Assembly: GCF_030067815.1 (NCBI RefSeq)
Contig: NZ_CP125968.1
Span: 3,588,001 to 3,652,000 of the forward strand
From: Sporosarcina thermotolerans
Lineage (GTDB): Bacteria; Bacillota; Bacilli; Bacillales_A; Planococcaceae
DNA: 64,000 nucleotides
Reading direction: 5' to 3'
Shown in pieces: positions 9,776 through 19,381 of the stretch. Position 1 is the stretch's first letter, and the number at the start of each line of letters is the position of its first letter. Made by a program: the position numbers and the translations under genes. The notes under the pieces were generated by a model. That model saw only the letters and a list, made by a program, of their open reading frames with translations. It was not told the DNA's origin and did no database searches.

Positions 9776-10661
9776 TTAATTTCCCACTTTACTCTTTTCC
9801 ACTATCTCAGCCATATACTCCAACAATTGAGCACTAATGTCCTTATTCTGCAAAGCAAACTCAATCGTCGTTGTAATAAACCCTAATTTCTCCCCAACAT
9901 CATACCGCTTACCCTCAAAATCGTAAGCAAACACCCGTTGAATCTGATTCAACTGCTGAATGGCATCAGTTAACTGGATCTCACCACCTGCGCCCTTTTC
10001 CTGCTTTTCTAATAGCATAAAGATTTCCGGAGTTAACACATACCTGCCCATAATCGCAAGATTAGAGGGCGCTGTTCCCAATGCCGGCTTCTCAACAAAG
10101 TTCTCCACGGCATACCTTCTACCAATTTGAGCCGAAGGTTCAACAATCCCATACCTATCCGTCTCGTCATCCGCAACAGTCTGCACACCAATTACCGAAG
10201 CATGAGTCATCATCATACTGCTCAATCAACTGCTTCAATCCAGGTGTTTCACTTTGTACAATATCATCACCAAGCAAAACAGCAAAAGGCTCATCACCAA
10301 TGAACTTCCGCGCACACCAAACTGCATGTCCAAGTCCTTTTGGCTCCTTCTGACGAATATAATGGATATCTACATTCGAAGACTGTCTAACCTTCTCCAA
10401 AATATCATATTTCTCTTTTTGTATTAGATTTTCTTCCAACTCAAAATTATTATCAAAATGATCCTCAATCGCTCTTTTACCTTTTCCAGTAACAATAATT
10501 ATATCTTCTATACCTGATGCAATCGCCTCTTCGACAATATATTGAATGGTTGGCTTATCAACAATCGGCAACATTTCTTTTGGCATCGCCTTAGTAACCG
10601 GTAAAAAACGTGTCCCTAATCCAGCTGCCGGTATAATAGCTTTACGCACCTTTTTATACAT
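9776..10661 (-). CDS. galU: UTP-glucose-1-phosphate uridylyltransferase (one frameshift)
   Basis: Makes UDP-glucose from UTP and glucose 1-phosphate in the cytoplasm. The start at 10661 follows AGGAGGAAGTAAAT. The N-terminal nucleotide-binding motif is [20 protein letters not shown], followed by [39 protein letters not shown], then (in the other frame) [20 protein letters not shown] and [11 protein letters not shown]. The frame breaks at about 10208-10222, where one extra base follows QYDD; removing it gives 294 aa, the usual GtaB/GalU length, and aligns with the GtaB pattern through SVIGVQ. An inactive galU would be surprising here, so a sequencing error is likely. The product feeds the glycosyltransferases downstream. 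Confidence 0.9.
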
Positions 10662-10674
10662 ATTTACTTCCTCC

Positions 10675-12392
10675 TTATGATTTAACTCCATGCAGGACAA
10701 CGTCCTGCAATGCAGCGAGTTTTATATTAGCATCTTCCACACTTTCACCCTTCACCGCAAAATAAAACTTACATTTTGGTTCGGTGCCAGAAGGGCGAAT
10801 ACAAACCCATGATCCATCTTCAAGTTTATACTTAAGCACATTAGATATCGGTAAATCTAAACTTGTTTTAGTACCTGACAATATATCCAACGATTCATTT
10901 TTCGCATAGTCCTCTACGTTTGTAACACTAATGTCATTTAATGCCGAAGGCTGTTCATTTCTGAACCCTTCCACAATCGCATCAATTTGTTCTGCTCCAT
11001 CCTTACCTTCCAACGTGATAGAACATGTAATTTCTTTGTAATAACCAAACTTCTTATATAATTCCTGTAAACCATCGTATAGCGATTTGCCCTGTGACTT
11101 GTAATAAGCTGCCACTTCAGCTACAAAAACAGCTGATTGAACCGAATCTTTATCCCGAACAAAATTACCAAGCAAATATCCATAGCTCTCCTCATAACCA
11201 AAAAGGAAACTCTTCTCTTTAGTCTCTTCGAATTCATTGATCTTCTCTGCGATAAACTTAAAACCCGTAAGAGTATCTATTGTTTCCACACCAAACGATG
11301 AAGCAATCGCACGGCCTAACTCCGAAGTAACAATCGTCTTCATGACTACCCCATTCCGTGGTAGCCATCCATTCTTCTCTTTCTGCTCCAGTAAAAAGTG
11401 AAGCATCAAAGCACCAATTTGATTACCCGTCAAAACGACATACTCACCTGAATCATTTTTGACCGCGACTCCAAGTCGATCTGCATCAGGATCAGTCGCA
11501 AGCAAGACATCCGCATCCACTCGCAACCCATACTCTATAGCAATCTCAAACGCTGCGGACTCTTCCGGATTTGGTGATTTCACTGTAGAAAAATTAGGAT
11601 CCGGATTTTCCTGTTCCTTTACAACAGTCACATTGGTAAAACCAAAGTTTTCAAGTCCTTCGCGTACAGGTATATTCCCAGTTCCATGCAAAGGAGTAAA
11701 AATAATCGACAAATCCCTTTCTGGCTTCTCCTCATTCAACTGAATTGCTTGCAACGCTTGCTTATATGCCATATCAATCTTTTCCCCAATATAAACAAGT
11801 ATTCTATTAGCCAATAGTTCCCTTTCACCCGCAACCTCGGTAATCAGCCTGGTACCAGCGCTCTTCATAAATCCAAGAACAACATCTGCATCCTCAGGAG
11901 GCAATTGCGCACCATCCTGCCCATAAACCTTCAATCCGTTATATTCCGGTGGATTATGGCTTGCCGTAATCATAACTCCTGCAAAGGCGTACATATAACG
12001 TACCGCAAAGGAAAGTAATGGAGTAGGTCGCAAGTCCTCAAACAAATAAACTTGAATGCCTTCACCACCTACCGTCTTCGCAACTTCCAACGCAAACTCC
12101 TTCGACATATGCCTCGAATCATAAGCAATGGCAATCCCGCGCGCCATCGCTTCTTCACCTTGTTCTTTTATGTATTGAGAAAGGCCGAATGCCACCTTCC
12201 TCACCGTATAATATTAATACGATTCGTACCAGGTCCGATAATGCCGCGCATGCCGCCTGTACCGAATTCCAGCTCCTTATAAAAACAATCTTCCAGCTGT
12301 TTTTCATCAGTCATATTATATATATCCTGTTTGACCAAATCCTCATCTGTTAGCTGTGAGAGCCATTGATCCAAACTCGTTCTCCACGTCAT
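10675..12392 (-). CDS. pgcA: Alpha-phosphoglucomutase (one frameshift)
   Basis: Interconverts glucose 6-phosphate and glucose 1-phosphate, the substrate for GalU. The start at 12392 has AAAGGATG upstream. The N-terminus carries [20 protein letters not shown], the catalytic serine loop is [19 protein letters not shown], the metal loop is [13 protein letters not shown], the sugar loop is [13 protein letters not shown], and the phosphate loop near the C-terminus is [14 protein letters not shown]. One T is missing near 12208-12214 (expected [13 protein letters not shown]); with it the protein is 572 aa, normal for Firmicute PgcA. The gene lies 13 nt upstream of galU and 44 nt downstream of pgi, forming a sugar-nucleotide supply group. 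Confidence 0.9.
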
Positions 12393-12436
12393 GCTGCGAC
12401 ATCCTTTCTCGAATAACTTATGTCAAATAATTATTA

Positions 12437-13793
12437 TTAATTTCCTGCAGTTTCCAAGACCTCTGCTATTTCTTCTTTTTCATAACCAGGCTTGTCCAGT
12501 AATGTGAACATATTTCGTTTGTATAATTCCACACCTGGCTGATCAAACGGGTTGACACCAAATAGATACGCACTCATCGCACAAGCTTTTTCAAAGAAGT
12601 AAACGAGATAGCCAAATGTATAAGCATCCATTGACGGTATTTCAAAAACAAGTCCTGGGACTTCTCCATCCGCATGGGCCTCAAGCGCCCCTTCGAACGC
12701 CTTGCTGTTTACTACATCTACCGTTTTTCCTGTGAGATAGTTCAATCCATCAATATTTTCCTCATCTTCTTCAATTACGATATCATCAAGCGGATTCTTC
12801 ACTTTAACAATCGTTTCAAAAAGATTACGCTGACCTTCCTGGATATACTGACCGAATGAATGCAAGTCAGTTGTAAAGTTCGCAGACGCTGGAAAAATCC
12901 TCTACGATCCTTCCCTTCACTCTCACCAAATAGCTGCTTCCACCACTCTGCCAGATAATGCATACCCGGTTCGTACGTGACAAACATTTCTATAGCCATT
13001 CCTTTTTGGAAAAGGATGTTACGAATGACAGCATACTGATAGGCAGCATTTTCATCAAGAACCGGATTATTTAGTTCCCGTTGCGCTCGTAATGCGCCTG
13101 CCATGATTTCATTAATACTAATCCCGCTCACTGCAATCGGCAATAGACCGACCGCCGTTAAAACAGAATAACGCCCGCCAATATTATCAGGTATTACGAA
13201 AGTGTCATACCCTTCCCTGTCAGCTAACTGTTTCAATGCGCCCTTTTCCTTATCCGTTGTAGCAAAGATGCGTTTCCTCGCTTCTTCCTTGCCATATTTC
13301 TCTTCAAGGAGTTTACGGAAGATACGGAACGCAATAGCCGGCTCTGTTGTTGTTCCGGATTTCGATATAACATTGATAGAGAAATTCTTGCCTTCAAGAA
13401 GGTCCATCACATGCGTCATATAAGTTGAGCTAAGATTATGTCCAACAAAAACGATTTGTGGATTGCCTCTTTTCTCTTTCGACAACATATTATAGAAACT
13501 ATGGTTCAGCATCTCGATTGCAGCCCTTGCTCCTAAGTAGATCCGCCGATTCCAACAACTACAAGTATATCACTATTCTCTCGTATTCTTATTGCTGTTT
13601 TCTTGATATGTTCAAACTCTTCCCGTTCGTACATTTCAGGCAAGTCAATCCAACCTAAATAATTGTTGTGTTCGCTTGTTTCACTATGCATTTGGTTATG
13701 AATTGATTGAACCGAATGCTCCAAAAAAGAAACTTTATAATGCCCGAAATGCCCACTTGCCTTCGAATAATCAAATGTAATATGCGCCAACAC
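12437..13793 (-). CDS. pgi: Glucose-6-phosphate isomerase (two frameshifts)
   Basis: Interconverts glucose 6-phosphate and fructose 6-phosphate. The N-terminus is [28 protein letters not shown] is the first signature once a missing T near 13541 is restored; [16 protein letters not shown] is the sugar-phosphate loop; [16 protein letters not shown] is the PGI signature; [14 protein letters not shown] and [12 protein letters not shown] are C-terminal active-site segments. A second base is missing in a T-run near 12893-12899 (expected [16 protein letters not shown]). With both corrections the product is 452 aa, nearly the known Bacillus length of 450. Having pgi beside pgcA and galU in an exopolysaccharide locus ensures flux from glycolysis to UDP-glucose. 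Two separate indels in an otherwise perfect enzyme point to assembly error. Confidence 0.92.
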
Positions 13794-13827
13794 TTCACCT
13801 CCAAGAATATTACCTATGTCTATATGA

Positions 13828-15674
13828 TTAGTCTGTCATTCTTACCACAGTTTCAATATTTTCCTGCAAAAATTTCCGATTCGCCAACCCAACCAAGGTA
13901 GTCCTTAATTCCTCTGTATCCATACCTAACAACCTGTCCAAGACATACTCTTGCTCCAACTCAGATATCGGAGTTGCCTTCCCAACATAAATCTTCGGAA
14001 AGACATACTCACTCTGCCGTTCATTCTCATTTAACAACTCTTCAAACAATTTTTCACCAGGTCTGATACCGCTAAATTCTATTTTAATATCATTTTCGTT
14101 ATAGCCCGATAGGTTAATAAGGTTTTTGGCCAAGTCAACAATCTTAACGGGTTCGCCCATATCAAGAACGAACACTTCGCCGCCGCGTGCAAGTGTCCCT
14201 GCTTGAATGACGAGTCTAGATGCTTCAGGAATGGTCATGAAGTAACGTGTCATTTCCGGATCCGTAACAGTAACCGGCCCACCAGCCGCAATTTGCTTCC
14301 TAAACAAAGGTACAACACTACCACGGGACCCTAAAACATTCCCAAACCGAACTGCCGCAAATTTCGTTTCACTGTTCTTCGCCAGATTCTGAACAATCAT
14401 TTCCGCAAAACGCTTCGTCGCACCCATCACATTCGGAGGATTTACCGCTTTATCCGTCGACACTAAAACAAAATGCGGAACTCCAAACATATCCGCCGCT
14501 TCCGCAACATTCTTCGTACCAAATATATTATTCTTCACAGCTTCCATCGGATTAGCTTCCATTAACGGTACATGCTTATGAGCCGCAGCATGGTAAATTA
14601 CATCCGGCTGATGCTCCGATACGATATCAAAGATCCGTTGTCGGTCTTGTACATCCGCGATAACCGGAACAATTTCAGTTTCAGACGAAACTATTTCACG
14701 AAGCTCACGTTCTATTAAGTATATCGAGTTCTCACCATGCCCTAACAAAATAAGTTTCTTCGGTGTAAACCGATTCACTTGTCGGCAAATTTCCGATCCA
14801 ATCGAGCCGCCAGCTCCTGTAATCATAATCGTTTTGCCCGTCAGCTTATTCGCTATTGCTTCCATATCAAGTTGTATTTCATCTCGCCCTAACAAGTCTT
14901 CGATTCTGACGTCCTGCATATCAGTAACAGAGACCTTACCCGTCATAATGTCTTCGATGCGCGGGATTTTTTGTGTCTTTATCCCAGTATCTACACAACG
15001 TTTCAAGAGCTCTGCTTGTTCTTGTTTGTCCATTGATGGAATGGCGATAATGATTTTTTCGATACCATTGTCTTCCGCGATTGCTTGGATATATTTAGTT
15101 CCACCACTAACCTTCACACCATAAATCTCAAGTCCTTGTTTCTTCCGGTCATCATCAACGAAAATGACGGGGTCATCCCATAATCAGGATTTTGTAGAAT
15201 TTGACGTACAATCATGCTGCCGGCTTGTCCAGCCCCAACAATCATCGTTCGTTTCGCTTCTATATTCTGTTTCTGATTAACCGTATCACGGTACAGCCGC
15301 CACGACAGCCTTGAACCTCCAATCAGCAAAATATGTAACATCCAAGTGATCGCTAATGCCCTGAAGTAAATGTCTTGGGCAACAAATAATTGGACCAAAG
15401 CAACAACCATAATCGCGACTGTAACTGCCTTGAATATCAACTTCAATTCACCAATTGATGCGTATGTCCAAGCCTTCCTATACAAACCAAAAAACCAAGC
15501 AAAGAAGTGGTGTGCAATCTGTATTGCCACTACACTGATTAGCAGGACTTTATTTGCAAATAGATTGCTTGAAGGACTTAGGATAAAATACCCTATGAAA
15601 ATCGAAAAAAAGACTATAAAGGAGTCCACTAAAAATAACATTGTCAACCTATTCTTAACAGATATGCGACTCAC
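13828..15674 (-). CDS. EpsC/CapD-like UDP-sugar 4,6-dehydratase, membrane type (one frameshift)
   Basis: A polysaccharide biosynthesis protein that probably converts UDP-GlcNAc to a 4-keto-6-deoxy sugar such as a bacillosamine or FucNAc precursor. Four hydrophobic segments occupy about residues 10-125, followed by a small Rossmann-like domain (MIVGAGQAGSMIVRQIL) and the catalytic SDR domain with ITGAGGSIGSEICRQ, HAAAHKHVPLMEANP, STDKAVNPPNVMGATKR (catalytic Ser and Lys; Met replaces Tyr, as usual in this group) and RFGNVLGSRGSVVPLF. One C is missing in the CCCC run near 15171-15175 (expected GMTPVIFVDDDRKKQG); the joined product is 615 aa. The 157-nt leader contains a TATAAT (minus strand) about 55 nt upstream, but no good -35 box. 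Confidence 0.87.
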
Positions 15675-15831
15675 GTCCCTCTTTAGTTATTCTTATAAAC
15701 TATTATTCCTTAATAATAATTACTATTATACCAGTTCCCAGCTTAAATACTATGCTTTTTTCTGACAATATACTACATTATCAACAATATTTTGAGTAAT
15801 ATTGACAAAAAACTCTTTCACACTCGTCTCG

Positions 15832-16605
15832 CTATGCCTTCATACCTATTTTCCACCAACTCTTTTTCCTAACTTCCACAAACTCAAACTGAGTCAAAGG
15901 CTTATTAGCTATGATTCTTTCGTTATTTTCCAAAAGAATATCAATCATTTCCAACTGCTTCTTCTTCTCCAGCACGCCAAGGCCTTTCTCGTATTCCAAC
16001 GGTCTTGTCTCCATATTATGTACATCCGAACCATACGTATGGATGCAGTTCGCTTCTATTAGCCGTAACGAAAGATCTTGCACCCCTTTGCCGAAGTGAC
16101 CTGAAAGGCTTCCTGCAGTGATTTGAGCATATGCCCCATGACGGATAAGTCTTTGAAGACGTTCCGGTTTTTCTGCGATGGCCTTGTTCCTTTCCGGGTG
16201 GGCAATAATCGGGATAATACCGATTTCGGTTAATTGTTCGATGACTTTTACCGTATAGGATGGAACTGTCTGTGACGGCAATTCAAGTAGCAAATAATTG
16301 GATTCGGCAAGCGTCAGAATTTCGCCCGCTTTATAATTTTCAATAATCGTGTCGTGCAGGCGTACTTCCTGACCTGTGTGGATTGTAATTGGAATACCTT
16401 CTTGCTTCAGCAGTTCCCTTAATATGTGCACTTGGCTTGAAGTTTCCTGCGCAGTCACATGAAAATGCGGGTTATATGTATGGGGCGTTGCTATCATTTC
16501 AGTGATTCCTTCATTTACTGCACTATGTATGATCTTCATGGAACCTTCAAGATTATCAGGGCCATCATCTACCCCGTGCAAAATATGGGTATGCATATCA
16601 ATCAC
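15832..16605 (-). CDS. Tyrosine-protein phosphatase, CpsB/YwqE family
   Basis: A 257-aa manganese-dependent PHP-type phosphatase that dephosphorylates the partner tyrosine kinase and so controls capsule assembly. Metal-binding motifs are visible: MIDMHTHILHGVDDGP at the N-terminus, ATPHTYNPHF near residue 40, TGQEVRLHD near 85, IIAHPERNKA near 133 and YGSDVHNMETRP near 192. These are the conserved His/Asp/Glu ligands of the CpsB/YwqE family. It lies 50 nt after the kinase gene in the same direction, the usual kinase-phosphatase pairing. The protein has no signal peptide and should be cytoplasmic. Confidence 0.93.
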   Translation of the reverse strand: MIDMHTHILHGVDDGPDNLEGSMKIIHSAVNEGITEMIATPHTYNPHFHVTAQETSSQVHILRELLKQEGIPITIHTGQEVRLHDTIIENYKAGEILTLAESNYLLLELPSQTVPSYTVKVIEQLTEIGIIPIIAHPERNKAIAEKPERLQRLIRHGAYAQITAGSLSGHFGKGVQDLSLRLIEANCIHTYGSDVHNMETRPLEYEKGLGVLEKKKQLEMIDILLENNERIIANKPLTQFEFVEVRKKSWWKIGMKA

Positions 16606-16655
16606 TGGAAATCGACCTCCAATATGGAAAAAAGAGTAGAAGGATTAATCGTCCT

Positions 16656-17363
16656 TTACTCTTCCGCTCCATAATAGTTGTAGTAATAATGATCCTTCGT
16701 AAGGGTGAAGTTGTTTAGCACCACACCAAGAATCGTTGTTTTCGTCAACGCCAATGCTTCTTTCGCTTTGACTATATTTTCTTTTTCAGTGGAGCCGGCA
16801 CTTACTACCAAGATGATGCCGTCGCATTTCTGCCCTAAGATTTGACCATCTGTCACGGATAGAAGTGGTGGAGCATCAAAGATGACAAGGTCGTAATGTT
16901 CTTTCAGCATCTCTATCACGTTGTCCATGGATTTTGACCCTAAGAGCTCGGCAGGGTTCGGTGGGATAGAACCGCATGTAAGGATATCCAGCCCTTCTAC
17001 TTCACTCTTCTTAACAGCTACTTGAAGAGTCGTATTTTTCGCCAGCAAATTCGTTAATCCAACATTATTCACTAGGGAAAAAGTATAATGAACAGTCGGC
17101 TTTCTTAAATCGGCATCGACTAACAATACTTTCTTACCGTTTTGGGCATAAACGACAGCAATGTTCGCTGCGACAGTCGATTTCCCTTCACTCGGTGCTG
17201 CGGATGTGATGAGAAGTGTTTCAAGCTCTTTATCTGGCATTGAAAAGTCGATACCTGTACGTATCGTTCTGAACTGCTCGGAGTTTACTGATCTTGGGTC
17301 ATTATGTGCAATAAGGGTTCTTGCAGCTTTTTGAAGGACTTTCTTTTTACGTTTAATTAACAT
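16656..17363 (-). CDS. Capsular polysaccharide tyrosine kinase, CpsD/YwqD family
   Basis: A 235-aa BY-kinase. The start was set at 17363, where GAAGGAG precedes the ATG; a longer reading to 17423 would overlap the previous gene too far. The Walker A is SAAPSEGKSTVAANIA, Walker A' is VLLVDADLRKPTVH and Walker B is DLVIFDAPPLL. The C-terminus ends in a tyrosine cluster (DHYYYNYYG), the autophosphorylation sites. It is activated by the transmembrane modulator encoded just upstream (17353-18096; 11-nt overlap) and regulated by the PHP phosphatase encoded downstream. It probably phosphorylates sugar-nucleotide enzymes and transferases and sets polymer length or output. Confidence 0.94.
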   Translation of the reverse strand: MLIKRKKKVLQKAARTLIAHNDPRSVNSEQFRTIRTGIDFSMPDKELETLLITSAAPSEGKSTVAANIAVVYAQNGKKVLLVDADLRKPTVHYTFSLVNNVGLTNLLAKNTTLQVAVKKSEVEGLDILTCGSIPPNPAELLGSKSMDNVIEMLKEHYDLVIFDAPPLLSVTDGQILGQKCDGIILVVSAGSTEKENIVKAKEALALTKTTILGVVLNNFTLTKDHYYYNYYGAEE

Positions 17364-18096
17364 GTGCTTTCTCCTTCTTTCTATCTGCAAGAGGTTTTTT
17401 TGAGGTATTTTGCATAACGTCATTTGGAAACTTGCTGACGATACCTAAGATCGGCAGACCGACTAAATCTTCAATGTCCTGTTCAGTTTTAACTGTTGTA
17501 TCAAGATACTCTAATAGGAATGCAATTCCTACTCCAAGCATCAATCCGACAACTGCTGCGATTGCAATGTTTAAGAGTTTCTGTGGTTTAACCGGAGACG
17601 GAAATTCTACATTGACGGCTGGTGAAAGGATATTGACATTATCGACGTTCATCAGCTTTTGGATTTCTTCTTGAAAAACTTCTGCTGTCGTATTTGCGAT
17701 GTCCACTGCTCTAAAATGCTCCGTGTCTTGTACAGTCAAATTGACGACTTGCGAGTTTTGCGCACTGTTAACCGTTAATTGAGTTTTAAGTTGTGCTGGT
17801 GTAATGTCAAGATCCAAATTCTCAATCACTTTTGATAGGATTGCAGGGCTTGTGATGATCACATTGTATGTGTTTATAAGCTGAAGGTTCATTTGAATTT
17901 CTTGTGTGTTGAACTGGCTTGTTTGTTCATTTTTTTGATTGACCAAGATTTGTGTCGATGCCTGGTAGATTGGCGTCATGAAGTAATAGCTTGCGACTGC
18001 CGCGATGCCCATGGCGATGATTGTTAGAGAGATGATCAAAACGAATCTTTTCTTTAACGTTCTGAACAAATCTTGTAGGCTGATTGTCTCTTCCAT
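17353..18096 (-). CDS. Chain-length determinant / kinase modulator, CpsC/YwqC family
   Basis: A 247-aa membrane protein of the Wzz type. Two membrane helices enclose the extracellular region: VLIISLTIIAMGIAAVASYYF near residue 20 and LNIAIAAVVGLMLGVGIAFLL near 180. The external part has PIYQASTQILVNQKN after helix 1 and the Pro-rich PSPVKPQKL before helix 2, both typical. The C-terminal cytoplasmic tail (about 40 residues, TEQDIEDLVGLPILGIV) docks the tyrosine kinase. It is the first gene of the phosphoregulatory trio, and AAAAGGAG precedes its ATG. A TGCTATATT extended -10-like element lies about 45 nt upstream, but a -35 is not obvious. Confidence 0.92.
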   Translation of the reverse strand: MEETISLQDLFRTLKKRFVLIISLTIIAMGIAAVASYYFMTPIYQASTQILVNQKNEQTSQFNTQEIQMNLQLINTYNVIITSPAILSKVIENLDLDITPAQLKTQLTVNSAQNSQVVNLTVQDTEHFRAVDIANTTAEVFQEEIQKLMNVDNVNILSPAVNVEFPSPVKPQKLLNIAIAAVVGLMLGVGIAFLLEYLDTTVKTEQDIEDLVGLPILGIVSKFPNDVMQNTSKKPLADRKKEKAHVN

Positions 18097-18163
18097 GAAG
18101 GTCGGTCTCCTTTTTAATAGGTTGATAGGTAATATAGCATAACGGGAATGGCAGATTTCATTA

Positions 18164-18203
18164 AAAGAAAAATCCGTTCTTAGTTAGTGTAGGACGGATT
18201 TCT
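18164..18203 (-). terminator. Rho-independent terminator after 18212-18982
   Basis: On the minus strand AAATCCGT (18194-18201) pairs with ACGGATTT (18170-18177) around a 16-nt loop, followed by TTTCTTTT. It lies 10 nt past the stop of the unknown membrane protein and upstream of the chain-length determinant gene, so it separates the two transcripts. Confidence 0.7.
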
Positions 18204-18211
18204 CTTTCTAT

Positions 18212-18982
18212 TTATCTTCCTACCGCTTTTTTCATTAAGCTTTCTTTACGAATTTTCTTTTGTGCGTCGTATTCATTTTTAAAGCTCTTTGCGTATGACT
18301 TGTCATACCCATTTTTCTCAAGATCTTTTTCTATAGCTTTCAGAACGCCATTGAAGACGCTGTCCGTTCTGCCTTCCAGTTCTGTAGCAGCGCTCATGTA
18401 CTTATTGTAGAAATAGCCATAATCGATTTTCTCGCCATTATTCTTCTTTGTCGAGTACTCGTTTTTAGCTCTTCCAATAAGCGCATTCAACTTATCTTCA
18501 GCTTGCCCTTCTAAAGCTGCGAAAGCAGGGTTATATTTTTCTTTTATGGATGCCACTGTCACTTTAGCTCCAGGCCCCGCAGTTAAAGAACCGGTATTTG
18601 GTTTGGAAGTTGAAGTCGATCCAGTGTTTGAGTTTGGCTTGTTGTTAGATGTATTAGTTGGTGTTTTGGATGATTGTCCTTTCCCGCTTACAGGGATGGA
18701 TCCACCATCTTCTGATTCATCAGTCGAATCGGATGACGCTTGTCCATCTTCTTTACCGGATTCTTTATTGGAATCTTTTTGGACTATGTCTTCTCCGCTG
18801 TCATCCAAGGTAATAATTGTACCGTCTGGTAATTCGATTTCGAACGGATCTTCTATGATTTCAGCAACCGATTCGTCCGCAATATCGTATTCTTTGAATT
18901 TCATTATGTATAAAAGATAGCCCCCCACGCAAAGTGCAATGACTAAGAGTGCAGACAATGAGATAATCAGCTTTTTTTTCAT
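18212..18982 (-). CDS. Unknown membrane-anchored extracellular protein
   Basis: I do not recognise this 256-aa protein. It has one N-terminal membrane anchor (LIISLSALLVIALCVGGYLLY) with a basic KKK start and no lipobox Cys after the helix. Then comes a short acidic segment with EIELPDGTIITLDDSGED, a low-complexity linker rich in Ser, Asn, Thr and Gly (about residues 70-140), and a charged, helix-prone C-terminal domain of about 115 residues (VASIKEKYNPAFAALEGQAE ... ELEGRTDSVFNGVLKAIEKD). The two LEGxxEx/LEGRTDS stretches may be internal repeats. GGAG lies 7 nt before the ATG. It is transcribed on its own between the capsule regulators and the SLH proteins, so a role in envelope or capsule assembly is plausible but unproven. 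Confidence 0.6.
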   Translation of the reverse strand: MKKKLIISLSALLVIALCVGGYLLYIMKFKEYDIADESVAEIIEDPFEIELPDGTIITLDDSGEDIVQKDSNKESGKEDGQASSDSTDESEDGGSIPVSGKGQSSKTPTNTSNNKPNSNTGSTSTSKPNTGSLTAGPGAKVTVASIKEKYNPAFAALEGQAEDKLNALIGRAKNEYSTKKNNGEKIDYGYFYNKYMSAATELEGRTDSVFNGVLKAIEKDLEKNGYDKSYAKSFKNEYDAQKKIRKESLMKKAVGR

Positions 18983-19017
18983 AATTTACTCCTTTTCGTA
19001 AAATCCATATATCTATA

Positions 19018-19046
19018 AGTCTACCATGAATGAAAAAGGAAGTGAA
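19018..19046 (-). promoter_or_regulatory. Candidate sigma-A promoter for 18212-18982
   Basis: Minus-strand TTCACT (19041-19046), 17-nt spacer, TAGACT (19018-19023) with TGG just before it (extended -10). It sits about 35 nt upstream of the ATG. Both hexamers match consensus at four of six positions, so this is a tentative call. Confidence 0.35.
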
Positions 19047-19104
19047 CTGGAAGTTTGATATAAAAAGTCGAATGTAGTAGAAATATAGTTTTCTATATGA
19101 ATAT

Positions 19105-19230
19105 TGTCGTGTCCAGCTACAGGCGCTAGATGCTCGGGTCATAAGTCAAAGTTGCTATGTGGCAAAAACCGCCACTCCGCATCTTCGCCTTATGCCTGTC
19201 GCATCTGAGCAAGCGCCTTTCGCTTTTCGT
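19105..19230. repeat. Bacillaceae-type intergenic hairpin repeat
   Basis: A stretch beginning GTCCAGCTACAGGCGCTAG and ending AAGCGCCTTTCGCTTTTC. AGGCGC near the left end pairs with GCGCCT near the right end, and GTCATAAG pairs imperfectly with CTTATGCC, giving a long foldback. The same layout (CCAGCNNCAGCGCCTAG ... GCGCCT) is a familiar non-coding repeat in many Bacillaceae genomes. No coding potential was seen. It fills most of the gap between the unknown membrane protein and the NAGPA-SLH gene. Confidence 0.6.
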
Positions 19231-19238
19231 TTAAAACG

Positions 19239-19280
19239 CAAAAAAATCCGCGAAGAAGGGATCTTCACAGATTTTTTGCC
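19239..19280 (-). terminator. Terminator after the NAGPA-SLH gene
   Basis: GCAAAAAATC (right side) can pair with GATTTTTTTGC (left side) and the inner GAAGATC with mismatches; the poly-T runs on both sides allow bidirectional use. It lies about 100 nt past the stop of the 19382-22170 gene. Confidence 0.6.
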
Positions 19281-19381
19281 GCACCATCAACCAAGGCCAT
19301 TAAGATTCTATAGTGTAAAAGGAAAAACTCTACATAGATAGTGTACCATAATTTTCTGCAATCTCAAAGACTATTTTTCTA

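Noticed and set aside
12052..12282. A separate small gene opposite pgcA
   Set aside because: It lies wholly inside the conserved mutase on the other strand and lacks a ribosome site.
15690..15780. A promoter with TATAAT before the EpsC-like gene
   Set aside because: The -10 is perfect but no -35 lies at 16-18 nt and no TG extension is present, so it was only mentioned in the gene entry.
17363..17423. The longer start of the tyrosine kinase at 17423
   Set aside because: It would overlap the modulator gene by 71 nt and has no ribosome site; GAAGGAG fits the start at 17363.
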